Translations under genes and position numbers: made by a program
DNA from: Saccopteryx bilineata
Taxonomy: Eukaryota; Chordata; Mammalia; Chiroptera; Emballonuridae
Direction of reading: 5' to 3'
Length of the DNA: 64,000 bases
Assembly (NCBI RefSeq): GCF_036850765.1
Contig: NC_089492.1
Span: 75,031,982 to 75,095,981 of the forward strand
Notes under the pieces: generated by a model
Databases searched by the model: none
Told to the model about the DNA's origin: nothing
The model's input: only the letters and a program-made list of their open reading frames with translations
In this document: one piece after another, positions 33,000-46,225 of the stretch
Layout of the letters: each line of letters starts with the position of its first letter
Numbering within the stretch: the stretch's first letter is position 1

Positions 33000-35170
33000 A
33001 ATGTAATCACCTTTTCCCTAAGTACTTGCAGGATTTACAGTTTACTCAGCAAACTGTTCAAAGACTGTCCAAGAGGCGCTTCCAGTATTACATCACCCAA
33101 GGACTGACTTTCACATGGACAGGTCTAACATCATGATCCTGACAACTCCCACTGCTGCTAAAGGTGACTCTTTTTTCCTCCCTGACCATCTGGAGCTCAG
33201 AAACAGAGAAACAAAATTGACACCTTGTCCTTCTATTCTCTATTCACCTCTCAACCTGCCTCACTCAATCAGGGGCTTTCTACTCATGTGGAACCAACAC
33301 CTATATGTGTCTCCCTACTAATTAGACAGAAACCTGTAACCTAATCTATCTCACCCCAAGTATCAACCTAATCCTACCCCATGAACCTCTTTTAATTCTT
33401 AGTACATTACCTGTCAATCTAAGAACCAAACAAGCTGTACAGGTAATCCCTCTTTTTGTTGCTTTAGAAATCTCTACAACAATAGGTCTAGGGGCAGGGG
33501 GACTCACTACTTCCCTGTCTTATTCCTACTCTCTCTATCTCTGAAGCCCAGCGAATTTGTAAAAAACAAACTGAGTCATGGAATCAGTGGTTTCACACAA
33601 ACTGGATGTCTTGACTAGTGCCTTTCATTGGTCCACTCACTCTCCTATTTATTTTTCTAACTTTTGGACCCTGCCTCTTATGTTTGTTCACTAGTTTCTT
33701 ACAGAACTGCATGCAGACGTTTGCCAACCAGAAAATTGAAAAAAATCTACCTAAATGAAAAGCCAGTATCCACGGCCACTACTACAGCAGCCTGGCCCAC
33801 TCAGGTTCACATTAGATTCAGACAGATGGTAATGAAACAATGGAGCCAAGAACTGGTGGGCCATTAGCTTTCATCCTAGCTTGCACCCAGTGGGCAAGTA
33901 AAAACACACACTGGGCTCCAAAACCCACTCATTCAGTGCTCACAAAGCTACTGACTTTATCCGAGTTTCCTAGAATCAAAGGTTTCTAGTTCACCAGACT
34001 TATTCACCTCTGTTCCCCATCTCCTCATTACCCCCAACACACATTAATATCACCTGGGCGACAGGCTTCTACATGGGCAGCACCATCTTTAACAAAGTGA
34101 GCATAATATAAATATATTTTATCTGTCCAACATTAACTCTACACACCATCCCTGAAACCTGCCCTCGTGAAACAGAAAAATCTAAAACCCTATATCAGTA
34201 AACCTCCTAAATCCTATCTTTCAACCCCTACAGGTCCCCTAACCCTAAAGTTCTCCCATATCCCTGAAGAACTAGGAGAATAAATAGTATTCACCTCTTA
34301 TCACTTCTCAGTCTTTTTACCCTTCACATAGTAAGGGGACAAGATCGCTGGGTCTTCTTGGCTGAGGAAGAACCTACAAATGAACATGAAATATTTCTTT
34401 TAGCTTAATTTTAAGCTAACTGCTCTCTCCAGGGCTGCCAGGAAAGAATATCTCTAACTTTACCATGGAAGAACTTTCACCCCCACTATACAACCCTCCT
34501 TATCTCTGCATTCCTGATCTCCAAATACTTGCCCCCTCCTTTATCAAGTTCCTACAGGCCCGGATAAGAGAAATCTCTATGATTACCTACAATCAAATGC
34601 TCCTACACTCCTATACCCAATACTCCAAGGAGAACTTCATGAGGGAAATATCAAATAGGTAGGGATGACAGCAGGAAGAAGCCACCCCTCAGCCCGAGAA
34701 GTTCCCTCCTGAATGTTCTCCAAACCCCCTTCCTTTTAAACCACACATACTCAGTCCTTCTAAAAACTTATCCCAACAGGTTCCCTGTCTCTAAAAATCT
34801 CCACATGTCCTCCCATTCGAAAGGAACCAGACCAGCACGTCTCATGAGGCTCATCCAGGAGACCATGTATCACCGTGTCACCCTGTTCAATCAGCACTCG
34901 CAGCAAGCAACTAACAATCATTACCTCACAAGATTTTTTTTACTTCCTCACTCAGGTTTTCGAAGACATCGCCTGGTTCAGACCTCACAGCACGGAAATT
35001 GACGACCTCCTTAACTGGATGGGGGACTTGGCTTGGCAAGGTTCTTTTCTTGAGTCCTCTCCAAAAGAAACAATAATTTTCCAATTTTTTCTCTTCTTTC
35101 TCCTCACCACCCCTCACCGTATATTATAAAATTAATAACTGCCTTTCTTTTATATGTAACCACAGAGTTG
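33000..35170 (+). pseudogene. env: env remnants, fragmented and probably rearranged
   Basis: Envelope-like pieces are recognisable but broken by many stops. About 33425-33515 resembles a fusion-peptide region ('LFVALEISTTIGLGAGGLTTS'). About 33600-33720 is a hydrophobic transmembrane and tail-like stretch. About 34000-34160 looks again like surface-subunit sequence although it lies after the transmembrane part. 34465-35129 holds further short frames that I cannot assign. RNase H and integrase are absent between protease and env. No functional glycoprotein can be made. Confidence 0.55.
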
Positions 35171-35175
35171 AGCAA

Positions 35176-35482
35176 TGATAAATACGTGAATTCCAAACTG
35201 CCCTCTTGATGTTCCGCTTATCTGTCAGACCTCACCCTTACTGGACTATCACCCCTGAGGCAGAGGAATTCCAAGAAGCTGGCAAGCTACCCCTAGAAGA
35301 AGCATTCCGGACATACCAGGACTTTTGATTCAACACCCACTTGCTCGAGGCTCTCCTTTTACCCTATAAATTAGTCCCCCTAGCTTGTACTGGTGCCCTT
35401 CTTTTAGAGAAGTACCCCGACAGGTCTTTCTCCTCTAATAAAGCCTGCACACCTGGTGTTTGAGTGCTGTCTCATTCTTACA
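35176..35482 (+). repeat. 3' LTR of the ERV1-like provirus
   Basis: 307 bp, same length and ends as the 5' LTR, with a handful of substitutions. I see no clear polypurine tract just before it, so that region is eroded. Confidence 0.93.
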
Positions 35483-35666
35483 CATCAACCCACAGACACT
35501 TTCTACACTCCTTAAAAATAGGAAACAGAGTCCATGCATTTTAGTATAATGGGGATTTGGCACAAACAGCCCTAACAAAATTGGTGACAAATAGGCCAAT
35601 CCTCAAACCTAATGGCACTTATTCAAAGCATAATTTCAAAAGTCCCATGTATTTAAAATAAAACAC

Positions 35667-35840
35667 CTGTCCTGTGATGGTTTAATAAATAGAGCGTCAA
35701 CCTGGAATGCTGAGGTTGCTGGTTTGAAAAAACCAGGCTTGCCCTGGTCAAGGCACATATGAGAAGTAACTACTATGAGGTGATGCTTCCTGCTCCCTGC
35801 CCCCTCTCACTTCTCTCTTCTCCCTCTAAAAAACTATTTT
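35667..35840 (+). repeat. Bat tRNA-derived SINE, short type, diverged
   Basis: Head 'cctgtcctgtgatggtttaa', a degraded B box, the 'ggtcaaggcacatatgagaa' block and a pyrimidine-rich body ending in a T/A-rich tail. Same family as 13026-13240. Confidence 0.82.
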
Positions 35841-36084
35841 TATTAGAACATTTTTAAAAATAAATATTGTCAATAATGGGAAACAGCATCAACTTCTAAT
35901 TCTTAGAATTATTAAATTGTTAATATAATCTAGCTAAATGTCATAGGAACCCAGTCAATACTTAGAAAATATGGGTTTTGATAATAACTAATCATAATCT
36001 TAATTTTGATTTTCTAATATTCATCTAAGTTCCTCAACAGTATTATGATAGTCACACTCAATTTTTTTTCAATTAAAAATAACT

Positions 36085-36322
36085 ACCACCACTCAACAGC
36101 TGGGCAAAGAAGGGCCAGTGTTGTACCACAGGGAACCTAACCAAAAAACTGGAGATAGTGGTGTTGGCCCAGGGCAGGGGAGAGTATAGGGGTAAAAGGT
36201 GATGGACAAAGACTTGAGTTGGGGGGTGAACACACAATATAGTGCGCAGAGATGTGCTGTAGAATTGGGCACCTGAAACCTGAATAATTATGTTTGCCAG
36301 TGTCACCCCAATAAAATGAAAA
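36085..36322 (+). repeat. L1 3' UTR fragment
   Basis: It carries the L1 3' end signature ('ggggggtgaacacacaatat', 'gcacctgaaacctgaat', 'gtgtcaccccaataaaatg') followed by an A-rich tail. It is a 5'-truncated insertion. Confidence 0.8.
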
Positions 36323-37324
36323 TTTTAAAAATCTATAGATTGGATTTCTTGTCAATGTTATATACACATATAACTATATATTACATTTGTATAAGTACAT
36401 ATATAATCAAAATTATGACAGACATTGGCCAGGACCTTAAAATGAATATGATTCAGGCAGTTAACAGAGCTGCCCTACTCCGTGGAAACAACTCACGTGG
36501 ACTCCACTCTGTTTCTGTAAGAGACAGACCAGTTTATCCAAGAGGCATTCTGAAAGTCATTAGGCACCTGACAGTTATTTGTATTAGTTTCATTTAACAC
36601 GACAAAAAGAACTTGTTCACAAGCTAGTTTATTCTCTTCTTCCTCCTTAGATGATTAGCTCATTTTTTGAATGAAAGACACGCTTTGGATATTTAAATGC
36701 AGGGCACCTTTTTCTTCCCAGTCTTAGCTTCTCCACAGAAAGCTCTCAGGTCCTGCCCCTCTTTTCAAAGAGCAAGGAGGCTAGCTTTCCATGTTCTTCT
36801 TTGTCTTCCCCCTTCATCAGCATTGAGCCTCTGTATCCTTTTTTCAGGCCAGAGGATAATTTGTCTCATTCCAGACCTTTCAGAAATTGTACATTAGGAA
36901 GCAAATAGAAACACTTACACTTTAAATATAAAAATGGACAGCATTTTGATCCATCACTGCATCAAAAGCCTTCTTACGATGACTTAGGGTTCAAAGAAAG
37001 GCGGTAAACAAAAATGCTTTGGTGACTCGTTTGACATCTTTACTAAAAGACTTTTTATTCATGATAGTGACTACAAGGCATATATTTGTGCTAAGCAATG
37101 AAATAATATTCAGACATATTTTAAGTTGTCTTATTAATATTAGACAATTAACCTTAGAGCTCATCTTTAAGATAAAATGTACTTTTATACTTTATAATTA
37201 GAGTATCAACAAAAGGTGCTTATATGCAGAGACAATGTTAACTGGTCACTTTTTAAAGTGCCCAGTGAAGTACTTATGTGCATTTTTTTTTAATTAAACC
37301 TGAATGACAACACTTTTAACTTCT
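36323..37324. other. Gene-free AT-rich DNA
   Basis: No gene or named repeat is recognised. Confidence 0.5.
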
Positions 37325-37445
37325 TCATATATAACTGAAAGATATTGAGATCTAAGGAGATAAGTGACTTGCAAACGGTACCCATCTCGAGGGGAACAAG
37401 TTTAAACTGAGCTCGGGTCTCTGAGTCTCTTTCCCATGCCTCAGT
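37325..37445 (+). repeat. MIR remnant
   Basis: 'aaggagataagtgacttgca' followed by 'gagctcgggtctctgagtct' corresponds to the MIR core and tail order. Confidence 0.55.
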
Positions 37446-38505
37446 CACCAAGTATACCACAGAGGGTCAGAGGTGAAACTGGACATACTTACTCCAGTTT
37501 CCATGACATTATTCACCATGCCTTCTTGTCCAAGGGAAACAATGTGTCTGGTACTACCATTAATAATACTACTACTGTAGAGGAATATTCTCGAGGGAAA
37601 GAATACTAGCCAAATTCATTTATAAAGCTTCATTTTTTTATTTGACTTTGTTCCTTATTTTCTCATGCTAGGATAGGAGGGAAAACAAAGACTAACAAAT
37701 AATACCAATTCTCTATGTGTATGATTGTGTGTGTGTGTTTATGAACTGAAAAATACAATGTACAAAAAAAGGCAAGGTCCGAGTATAGATTTGTACAACT
37801 AGCAAATCCATGGGAAGTCAAGTCTCCACTGCAGTTATCATTTTCCTTTTGTAGTGAATCCACCAAGTATCTTAAGATTCACTGTATTTTAACAGACATC
37901 ATCACATTCCTTCTAGTCTTATCTCGTCTCATCTCTATTCCCTGCTCCTTCAGTTATTTATTTTTAGATTCCAAATGCTCAACTGCAGCATGCACTGTCT
38001 GCAGCATAATAACTCACTTGCCGAAGGTGGTATTTTAAACCTAAAAAGAGTTGCTCATTGTGATCTGTAAAAAATGCAAACATAAAATTTCCTATCAACC
38101 AATAATTCCCCACCTGACTCACATACACAAGTTGATGAGTAAAATTAAAATCCCCAACTGTGTCATCCTGAAAGAGTGATCACAGCACGGACTCCTCTGT
38201 CCTGTGTCCCAGCAACATCGCCCCACGGAGCTCCACTGCCACTGCCTGACGATGGCACGTGCGCGCAACACCCTGTCATGCAGTTAGAAGTCAGACATTC
38301 TAAAGGATTCTTTGTCCCCAGTAGACACACATAACCCACATTTTTGTTCTCTATTCCTTGAGTATTTCGTAGTTTTATTATTCATCGATGGGCATTTAAT
38401 GTAAGTGCCCAAACTGCACCATAAACATCAAAGTAGCCTACTTCACTTCACCTTTTGTGAAATTAGTATAGTTAACCAATATTTGAGCTCTCGGTATGGG
38501 CAAAC
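37446..38505. other. Gene-free DNA
   Basis: No gene is recognised. A short GT run lies near 37726-37738. Confidence 0.5.
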
Positions 38506-38509
38506 TGTT

Positions 38510-38690
38510 TCAGCCAGTAAAGTGCAGGGGTGCAGCGTATGGAAGTGGAAATCTACACACCTAAATGATAGCAAATTACTTAATCTCTCTGAACCTCCAT
38601 TTTTGTATGTATTCAATGAGAACAATTATAATATTGAATGCATTAGGTATATGGTAGAAAACATTTATTTACTACCTGGCAATAGCATTT
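38510..38690 (+). repeat. MIR remnant
   Basis: The 'aaattacttaatctctctga' and 'acctccatttttgtatgtat' blocks give the MIR core order. It is diverged. Confidence 0.6.
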
Positions 38691-38799
38691 GTTTGTTTAC
38701 AGTTAACATGATGGTGACAATAATGATGATGATGATATCAGCTGGTGTCATTAGGCCTCCAAGAATGAGTGACTAAGCCATGAGATCGTGTCTGTGCTT

Positions 38800-39110
38800 T
38801 CTAAGGCTAGACTGCTTTCCCTTCTCACCCCAGCTCCCACTTCTCTCCTGGTTATAGACTCCCCGAACAACTAGGACCTCTTCTAGGAAGCTTTTCTCAA
38901 CTGCTCCTCTAAAATGAACCCATGCACTTTTTGCATTGTTATGCACAAACTTCTGCAGGGAAATTTATAGCACTTTATTGCAACTTTTGTCTCTATATCA
39001 GATTGCAATGCTTTTGAGGGAAAAAACTGACTGTTATTCCCACAACTTAAACCTGTGCTTAGCACATAGTAAGTGCCTACTAATTCTTGTTGTTGTTGTT
39101 TATTAAACAA
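38800..39110 (+). repeat. L2 LINE 3' remnant
   Basis: The order 'ggaagcttttctcaactgct', 'atagcactttattgcaactt' and 'gcttagcacatagtaagtgc' followed by a TTG-rich end fits an L2 3' terminus. It is non-coding. Confidence 0.6.
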
Positions 39111-39531
39111 ATTAATGAATAAAGAATGGAATGATTTTTGTGAGATACTCTTTCCTCCCTAGTAGCCAAGTTATAAATGTTTTGTTAAGCACATTGAAGT
39201 AATTTTTTTCTAGTATGTTATAGAAAACTCCTAAATAAAGGTCAGCCTCATGGATGAGTACACACTATTAAGGCTGGACTTCCACATAACTTGTATAATA
39301 CCACAGGTAGCAAGTAAAGATGAATCAATGGCTGGCTTTATTTATACCTATGCAATCTTAAACTAATATAAGAAAAGAAAAGTCATATCCCTCTTCTTAA
39401 CTTATGAACATTAGGGTTTTACTATTTAAATAAGAATGAGACTAGTTTTCTTTTACACTTCTGTACCCTCATATTAAGAATATAAAAATTTTAACTTCTT
39501 TGATGCTTGTCTTTCAGATTCCAAAATCTCA
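39111..39531. other. Gene-free AT-rich DNA
   Basis: No gene or named repeat is seen. Confidence 0.5.
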
Positions 39532-39855
39532 AATTTTGAAACAAATATAAGAGGGTTAAATATCTAGTAATTTCATCCTCTTTTTGTCAGTCTCAATGTT
39601 TCTTTAAAAATAATGCCCAATGACCACAATCCCTCCATTTTCAGTATTTTTTTTTTCATACTAAAAATGAGTAGGTTCATACTGACAGTTCCAGATTTTG
39701 AAACCAATATAAGAGGGTTAAATATCTAGTAATTTCAACCTCTTTTGGTCAGTCTCAACATTTCTTAAAAATAATGCCTATTGACCACAAAACCTCCATT
39801 TTTCAGTCTTTTATTTTATACTAAAAACTAGTAAGTTCATGCTGACAGTTCCAGA
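39532..39855. repeat. Tandem duplication, ~162-bp unit, two copies
   Basis: Copy 1 (39532-39694) and copy 2 (39695-39855) share long blocks such as 'gagggttaaatatctagtaa' and both end with 'ctgacagttccag'. They differ at scattered bases and small indels in homopolymer runs, so the duplication is not recent. Confidence 0.9.
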
Positions 39856-39860
39856 ATTAC

Positions 39861-39874
39861 CCACAAGGGGGCAA
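39861..39874 (+). promoter_or_regulatory. CTCF-like core motif
   Basis: CCACAAGGGGGCAA closely matches the CTCF core CCAC(C/T)AGGGGGC(G/A). It lies right after the tandem duplication and outside any recent SINE. Motif match only. Confidence 0.45.
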
Positions 39875-40859
39875 CCACGCCTCACAGACACAATGAAGGG
39901 AAAATCAGCAGTAATAAACCAGGTAGACATTGGAGGGAAAAAAATGGAAATGGAATCAATAGAGGGACTTTGCCCGTATTAGGGGGAAAAGCAGTGCTAC
40001 GTAGCTCTCTAAAGATATATATTTGTTCCGTTTTTGCCTTTTATTTCTATGTTCAATGCCAGGAAAGTACATCTGAAAGAGAGAGACAGGTGTAACAGTC
40101 AGGCAAATGCCTCTTTAGAGATAAGCAAAGCACTTGAAAGCATGCTGCAAGCTCTGTCACACTCAATTTTAACGACCTCAAAATTAAAAAGTAGTTGTGC
40201 AAAATAAATTTCTGAAAGACTTTGCCAAGACTCCTCAGATGACATCACTGACTTAAGAGTCAAGAATTACAGGTAGGAATTCAGCTGAAAGAATCAAAGA
40301 ATTCCTGCAAAACAGAGTGAACTATGGGGGTTCTAGTTGTGCTTGCTCTTAACTACCATCGTGAGTCAGGATTTTCCCTTAGTGGGATCAAGCTCTAATT
40401 CCTCAGGCCCCTGCTCACCCTGATTAACACCATGGACCATCATGAGACTCACTCCTTCGTATAGATTCTGTGAAGTCCCTTGGCCCCACTCTCAGTTGTA
40501 CCGGTTGTGAAAAATGCCCACCCTAATGAAAGAGAACCTCATGTCAACTCAGCACCTGCACCAAGCAGCTAAACATAAAGGGGAAAACGACTGATCTTCC
40601 TAACTGGTCTCATTTAAATTCATAATCATTAACCCTATACCAACTCTTAGTATTTACTAGAAAACTAACTGAATTTTCTTTCCCTCTGTCCTAGGCAACA
40701 ATGTAACAACTTCTTTTTCCTTACCGCTCAGACAACTTTCTCTCCCTCAATTCGCAGTGGTTCTCATTTCCATGAAAATACAGGTGGAATTAGAATACAA
40801 TCTCCTGACCTCCCAACATCAAGTCTACTGCCTGACCTGGGTGCACCTGAAACCACATG
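39875..40859. other. Gene-free DNA
   Basis: No gene or named repeat is recognised. Confidence 0.5.
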
Positions 40860-42090
40860 CCCTGTGGCCTCCTCTGGCAGAAGAAATGTTCATCCTCTGA
40901 TCTAAGAGCCAACCCTCTGCTCTGCAGCAGTTTCTCCCCTCTTGCCAAACCACGGATTTCTCTTCTCTTATGTCTCCTCTTTCCTGAATCGTCTATTATT
41001 TACCTTGTGCTCGATGTTTCCATCAGCATGCAAAGATATTACACCTCCCAATTTAAAGAGAAAAAGAAACCCTTTCTTTGCTCTCATAGCCCATTCTAAT
41101 TGCCGTCCCATTGCTCTGCTCCTCTTTCTTTGAGAAAAACTACTCCAAAAAGGTAACTCTACTTAGTGCTTTCATTTATTTCCTCCCACTTACCCCTTTT
41201 GGTCCTCTCCACCACACAGAAGCTATTCAAGGTGATTAGTTATCTCTATGGTCTCAAATCCTACACTTTAATGATCAATTTTCATCTTAATCTACTGGAA
41301 GCTTAGAACTAATACTCTCTCCCTCTTTCTTCTACCACCTTTCCACTTAGCTTCGGACACAGCTCTTCTCATCTCCCCACTCACTTCTTCATATACGCTC
41401 TGCCAGATCCTCTAGACACCAGAGTGTCCCACGGCTCCGTCCTCCAACATCATCTATTCTCTGCCTACGCTGACTTCCAAAGTGACTTCATCTGGTCTAA
41501 GACTAAAAATACCATGATGATTCATAAATTTCATCTATAGCCATGACATCTCTCTCTCCTGGATTTCAAATTTGTATACCAATTGTCTGCTTCACATCTC
41601 CACTAAGACCTGACAAGGATTATAATCTTAGCATGTCCAAAAAAAAATTCCTAATTGCCTAAAGCTCTCTGTTGACCAATACCTACAAGTCCCTAAATGA
41701 TTTTCCATGCAGTTACCTGTCTAACCTCATCTTCTAATAATTTCCCTCTTTGATCATTTCACTACAAACAAACCTTCCAGTCTCTGGACACACATAAAAT
41801 ATAAGACCACTTACCTGAATATGCCGAACCTCTTTCTCAGTGTATTCCCATGGTTTGCTCCCACAGTCCTCTCACATTTCTGCTCAGATGGCCCTTGACC
41901 ACCCTATATAATTCCCCCCTAGCCTGCATTACGACACTGCTCCTGTAACAGCCCTTTCCACCAACTAACATGCAATATTAAACTATTATGCCCATATCCT
42001 TCTACTGGAACATGAGTCATGAGGAAGAGATTTACTTGTTCACTCCTGTATCTCCAGGATTCATTCAGTATCTGTTGAATGAATAAATAT
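40860..42090 (+). repeat. L2 LINE remnant reaching the 3' end
   Basis: Widely spaced blocks follow the L2 order: 'attgccgtcccattgctctg' (about 41100), 'catctccactaagacctgac' (about 41597), 'cccttgaccaccctatataa' (about 41892), 'tgttcactcctgtatctcca' (about 42038), ending at 'tgttgaatgaataaat'. The coding content is destroyed. This old mammalian LINE dates the region to before the bat radiation. Confidence 0.65.
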
Positions 42091-42873
42091 CAGCTAAGCA
42101 CAATTCACTGAAACTTACTTTTTAATCAAATTTAAATGTCCTTTGTTTTATTAGCCTAAGTTTGATTTGAGAAATTGAATATTCCTTTTCATTAAAAATG
42201 AACTTATAAAGGTACAATTCTTTATAAATACTATTTAATAAACAATTTATTGCAATAGAAAAGTTTTCATCAAATGGTACTTTTCTGCAGAAAAGATGTA
42301 TTGGTTTTGTCAGGTTCTCTAAGACTGGAGGTTAAGAAAGTATAAGGAATATTGTCTAAATAGATTGTTTTACTTCATGACTGCAATGATGATTAAAAAG
42401 TTTTTCTCAGAATCATACCACACTATTCAATGAATTATATGCTATTTATTAAGCATTTCACATAAGTGAATATACATTTCACAATGAAAAAGGGAGTTCC
42501 AATTACAGAATAGTACCTGCATTATATAGATCTGGTATTATACATCAACTCCTCACCAAAACAAGGTGTATTATCAGTGATGCCTACAGAAACAGTTTTT
42601 ATTTTTTGTAGTCACCTCCCCTATCTTTCATTATCCTATTTCTGTCACATTTGCTGATACTATTCAAAACCTTATACCAATCTTTATATGAATGAGTGTT
42701 TTCTTATATCAGTGCTTTCATATTAATGCAGAAAAGTCTTAGCCTGTCTGTAATTACATTAATGCAATGCTATTTCTATTAGCATAGTTTTGCTATCCTT
42801 AAATTATATTTGTATATAAATTACATGATATACTTTCTGACCTAAGTGGAAAAGCAAACATTTGTCATAAAAC
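42091..42873. other. Gene-free AT-rich DNA before the full-length L1
   Basis: No gene or named repeat is recognised. Confidence 0.5.
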
Positions 42874-45511
42874 TGTAAGATTTCTGGGAGAGTACAAGAT
42901 GACAATGGAGTAAGTGGACGTTCCAACAGCCACCTCCAAGAACCAAAATGGATTACAACTTAATTTAAGAACAATCACCTTGAAAAACCAACTTTGGACT
43001 AAAGAAAGAGGAGTCTATAAACAAGTCTTTATATTTTCTTAACAAGGATCACAGAAAAAGCCACACTGAGACAGGTAGGAAGGGCAAAGATGTAGAAAGG
43101 CTGCCCCACTCCCAGGAGTAAGCAGCAGCTGAGGGTACAAAGGGACTCTCACTGTGTGGAGGGTCTCCCTGAGAGGTGAGGGACCTAAGGCTCAGGCCTG
43201 GAGTGCCAGCCTAGAGCCTCAGAGCCTAGAAGAAGCTCCCAGGCAGCATTTGGCAGTGAAAAGAGCAGGGTTTCAGTCTGTGAAAAAGAGACTGAGCTTT
43301 CTGGGATGCAGATTCCATATTAAAGGGCCCGCGCAGAAAATCTCGGTCACAGCGATTTACCTGGGACTCTGGTGGAGGGAGAGCTGAAAGGACTGGAGTT
43401 GCATGAGGAAAGTGTAAAGTTGGAGGCCCAGGGAAGGACACTGTGGGGGATAGAGATGGCCACCAAAACCCCTATGCTGAGTAATTCTTCAATACTGAAG
43501 TCGTCATCTATCTTGGAGTGTTCCCTCTGTGTGGCACCAGCCTGGGGAAAATCAAGTGTCCTTCCCTTAGGGGTCTCTCCTGCCCCAGTCATAGTGACAG
43601 GTCATTCAGAGAGGGCAGGAAGCAAGGGGTGCATCAGTGACTCAGTTTTCTGGTTGAGACCAGAGCGTTCCCCAACATGCTATTGAGTCTATTACTGGTG
43701 CTTCCACCTCATGGAAGACTCAGTGGAAACTGTCTGGAGAGTGGGTAGACCAGACCACAGCTCTGAGTCTGAGAGGCCAAACCCACTGGACTCCTGGGGT
43801 CACATCTTACTGCGGTCTGTGAAAAAAGGCTGGACAAACTGATACATGGGGCCGAGGGGCAAAGCCACACCCACCACCCTTCCTAATCCTGAGCTGCTAC
43901 AGATGCTAGACTCTAGCAGAGGTTTTTTCAGTGGCTAAGCCCAACAAGCAGCCAGTACACAGAGGCTACAGGAGGAAGAACTCAGGGAAACTTGGCCTTT
44001 TAAGCAGAACTTGCCCCAGGCCCAATGTGGGTAAAAGCCAGCCTAGGAGTGCAACTTGGTATTTCCATGTACACCTGGGTCTAGCAGAGGCAGCCACAAA
44101 CTCTGGATTGCTTGTAGCTCCAAGAAGGTTGCTGAGGGCCAGTCATGGGCAGTGTCTCCCACTGGTCTGTACCAGGTTGCTGCCAGGGAAGCCCAGGGCT
44201 GGCACATCCAGGGGCCAGCTATGGAGAGCATCAGTTCAGGACCTAACAATCCTTGCTAGAATGGTATCCTAAGGAAAAGCTCCTCACATCTGGCCCAGCT
44301 GAGGCGAGATCTACTCTCTGTGATCAGCACCTGCACAGCAGCTCATGTGCATTGGATAGGGTGGAGCTTCACAGCCAGCCAGCCTGGGGGCTAGATATCC
44401 TTCCCTGCTGGGCTATATTCCACAGGGGGAAAAGAGAGAGGTTTGGAGTATGGATATTTTACTTGTGAGTCCCTGTGAGTCTATTGTTGGATCTGGTTGA
44501 GGGTCTTACCACCTTTGGAGGGGGGCACAGTCAGCCCCAGGAGAGGATTCTCTCAGTCTTCCTCCCTGAGACCAGGGTCTCATCAGCTGAAAGAACTTCT
44601 GCAGAGGGGACTGTTAGCCACACTCAGTCTGAACCTGTTCTTCACCTTGTTGGGAAGAAATAAAATTTGAGTATCCAGCAGTGGCTGAGGAATTAAGCTC
44701 TAGAGTAGGGGCCACATTCCCCATATTAACCTCCTGACCAAGAGAGCCCTGACATAGGGGGGCCCCCCTAATGTTGTATTCATAGCCTCAGCTGCTTTAT
44801 CCCACCAAGCGTGCAACCTGTAGAGGGGTTGGTTGGGTGAGGCTAATCTGAGCCCACACTACAGTCTTACTACAGAAGACTCTGTGGGAAGACCAGGCAG
44901 CTGCAAGAAGAGGAGGGGCAGCTGAAAAGTGAAGACAAATCTTACAGAGCTTGAGACTTTTACAGAGCTGCTGTCATCTCTAAGCAGGAGGAGCTGATCC
45001 TTATACAAAGATTGGCCCCTCCCACACTACCCAGAAACAGAAAGCACACACAAACAGAGAAAACTGCAATAGCTGCAGACAGGTAGCCCACAGCATGTTA
45101 CAAACAACAGCTGACACCAACCCAAGAAGATCTAGCCAACACAACTAGTACTAGGTGGCAGACAGCACCAACCCTAGACTCAGATACCTAAACAAGCAGC
45201 ACACCCAAAGGTGGAGTCTAGCAGGATCCAGACACTGTGGAGAATGCCCAAAGGACAGACATTTCACAATATGTACTACACATAACCAAGGTTGACCCTT
45301 AAAGCCAGCCAGCCTGAAGGGATAACCATACCCACAAAAGGACCAATTGCATGTAATACTCACATATAATAAAAGGGAAAATAATACCCTCAAGAAGCAT
45401 TCCTAGAACAAGAAAAATAGGTCTGGAGGTCAGTACCACTGAGCCCATCTTCTCCATAAAGACACTACACAAATTTCAAAGTCATACAGTGCTATTTAAT
45501 GCACAAATAAA

Positions 45512-46225
45512 ATGGGAAGACAGAGAAATGTGACCCAAATGAATCAACAAGAGAAATCTTCAGAAAAACAACTGAATGAGAAGGAAGTAACTAAACTACC
45601 AGATGCAGAGTTTAAAATAATGATTTTTAGGATGCTGAAGGATCTTAGAGCAACAATAAATGGACATAATGAGCACCTAAATAAAGAGATAGCAAGCATC
45701 AAAAGGACATCAAAATCATAAAAATAAAACTAGTCAGACTGCACTAGAAGAAATCAATAGCAGGCTGGATAAAGCAGAGAATCAAATCAGCAACTTAGAG
45801 GACAAGATAAATGATAGCACAGAACAGAGCAGCAAAAAGAAAAGAGTCTCAAAAAGACAGAGAAAATTCTAAAAGAGCTCTTTGACAACATGAAGAGAAA
45901 CAATACCCACACCATAGGGGTTCCTGAAGGAGAAGAGAAAGAACAAGGGATAAAGAATCTGTTTGAAGAAATCATAGCTGAAAACTTCCCTAAACTGATG
46001 AAGAAAAAAGTCTCACAAGTTCAAGAAGCACAGAGAGTCCCATTAAAGAGAAACTCAAAGAGGCCTACACCAAGACACATCATAATTAAGTTGAAAAAGT
46101 TAAGAAACAAAGAAAGAATACTAAAAGCTGTAAGAGAAAAGCAGTTAATTACCTACAGAGAAGCCCCCATAAAGATGACATCCAAATTCTCAAAAGAAAC
46201 ATTGGAGGCCAGAAAGGATTGGTAA
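45512..46225 (+). pseudogene. L1 ORF1, frameshifted
   Basis: It starts with a Met-Gly-Arg-Gln N-terminus at 45512 and a coiled-coil precursor, with a frameshift or stop near 45715. It resumes from 45890 with 'PEGEEKEQGIKNLFEEIIAENFP', the conserved RRM/C-terminal region of ORF1 proteins, and ends at about 46225. The protein would be an RNA-binding trimer in live elements. About 338 codons are expected, and here the frame is broken at least twice. Confidence 0.85.

Larger units (their letters stand above)
29642..35482 (+). mobile_element. Gammaretrovirus-like (ERV1, Phe primer) endogenous provirus, rearranged
   Basis: Two 307-bp LTRs (29642-29948, 35176-35482) flanked by a perfect 5-bp duplication (catca at 29637-29641 and 35483-35487) show a complete single insertion. 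The primer site is tRNA-Phe-like, as in the HERV-F/FH group. Inside, a gag start is followed by a reverse-transcriptase piece, then capsid end, nucleocapsid and protease, and then envelope pieces. RNase H and integrase are not recognised. Stops and missense changes at catalytic positions disable every enzyme. Confidence 0.9.
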
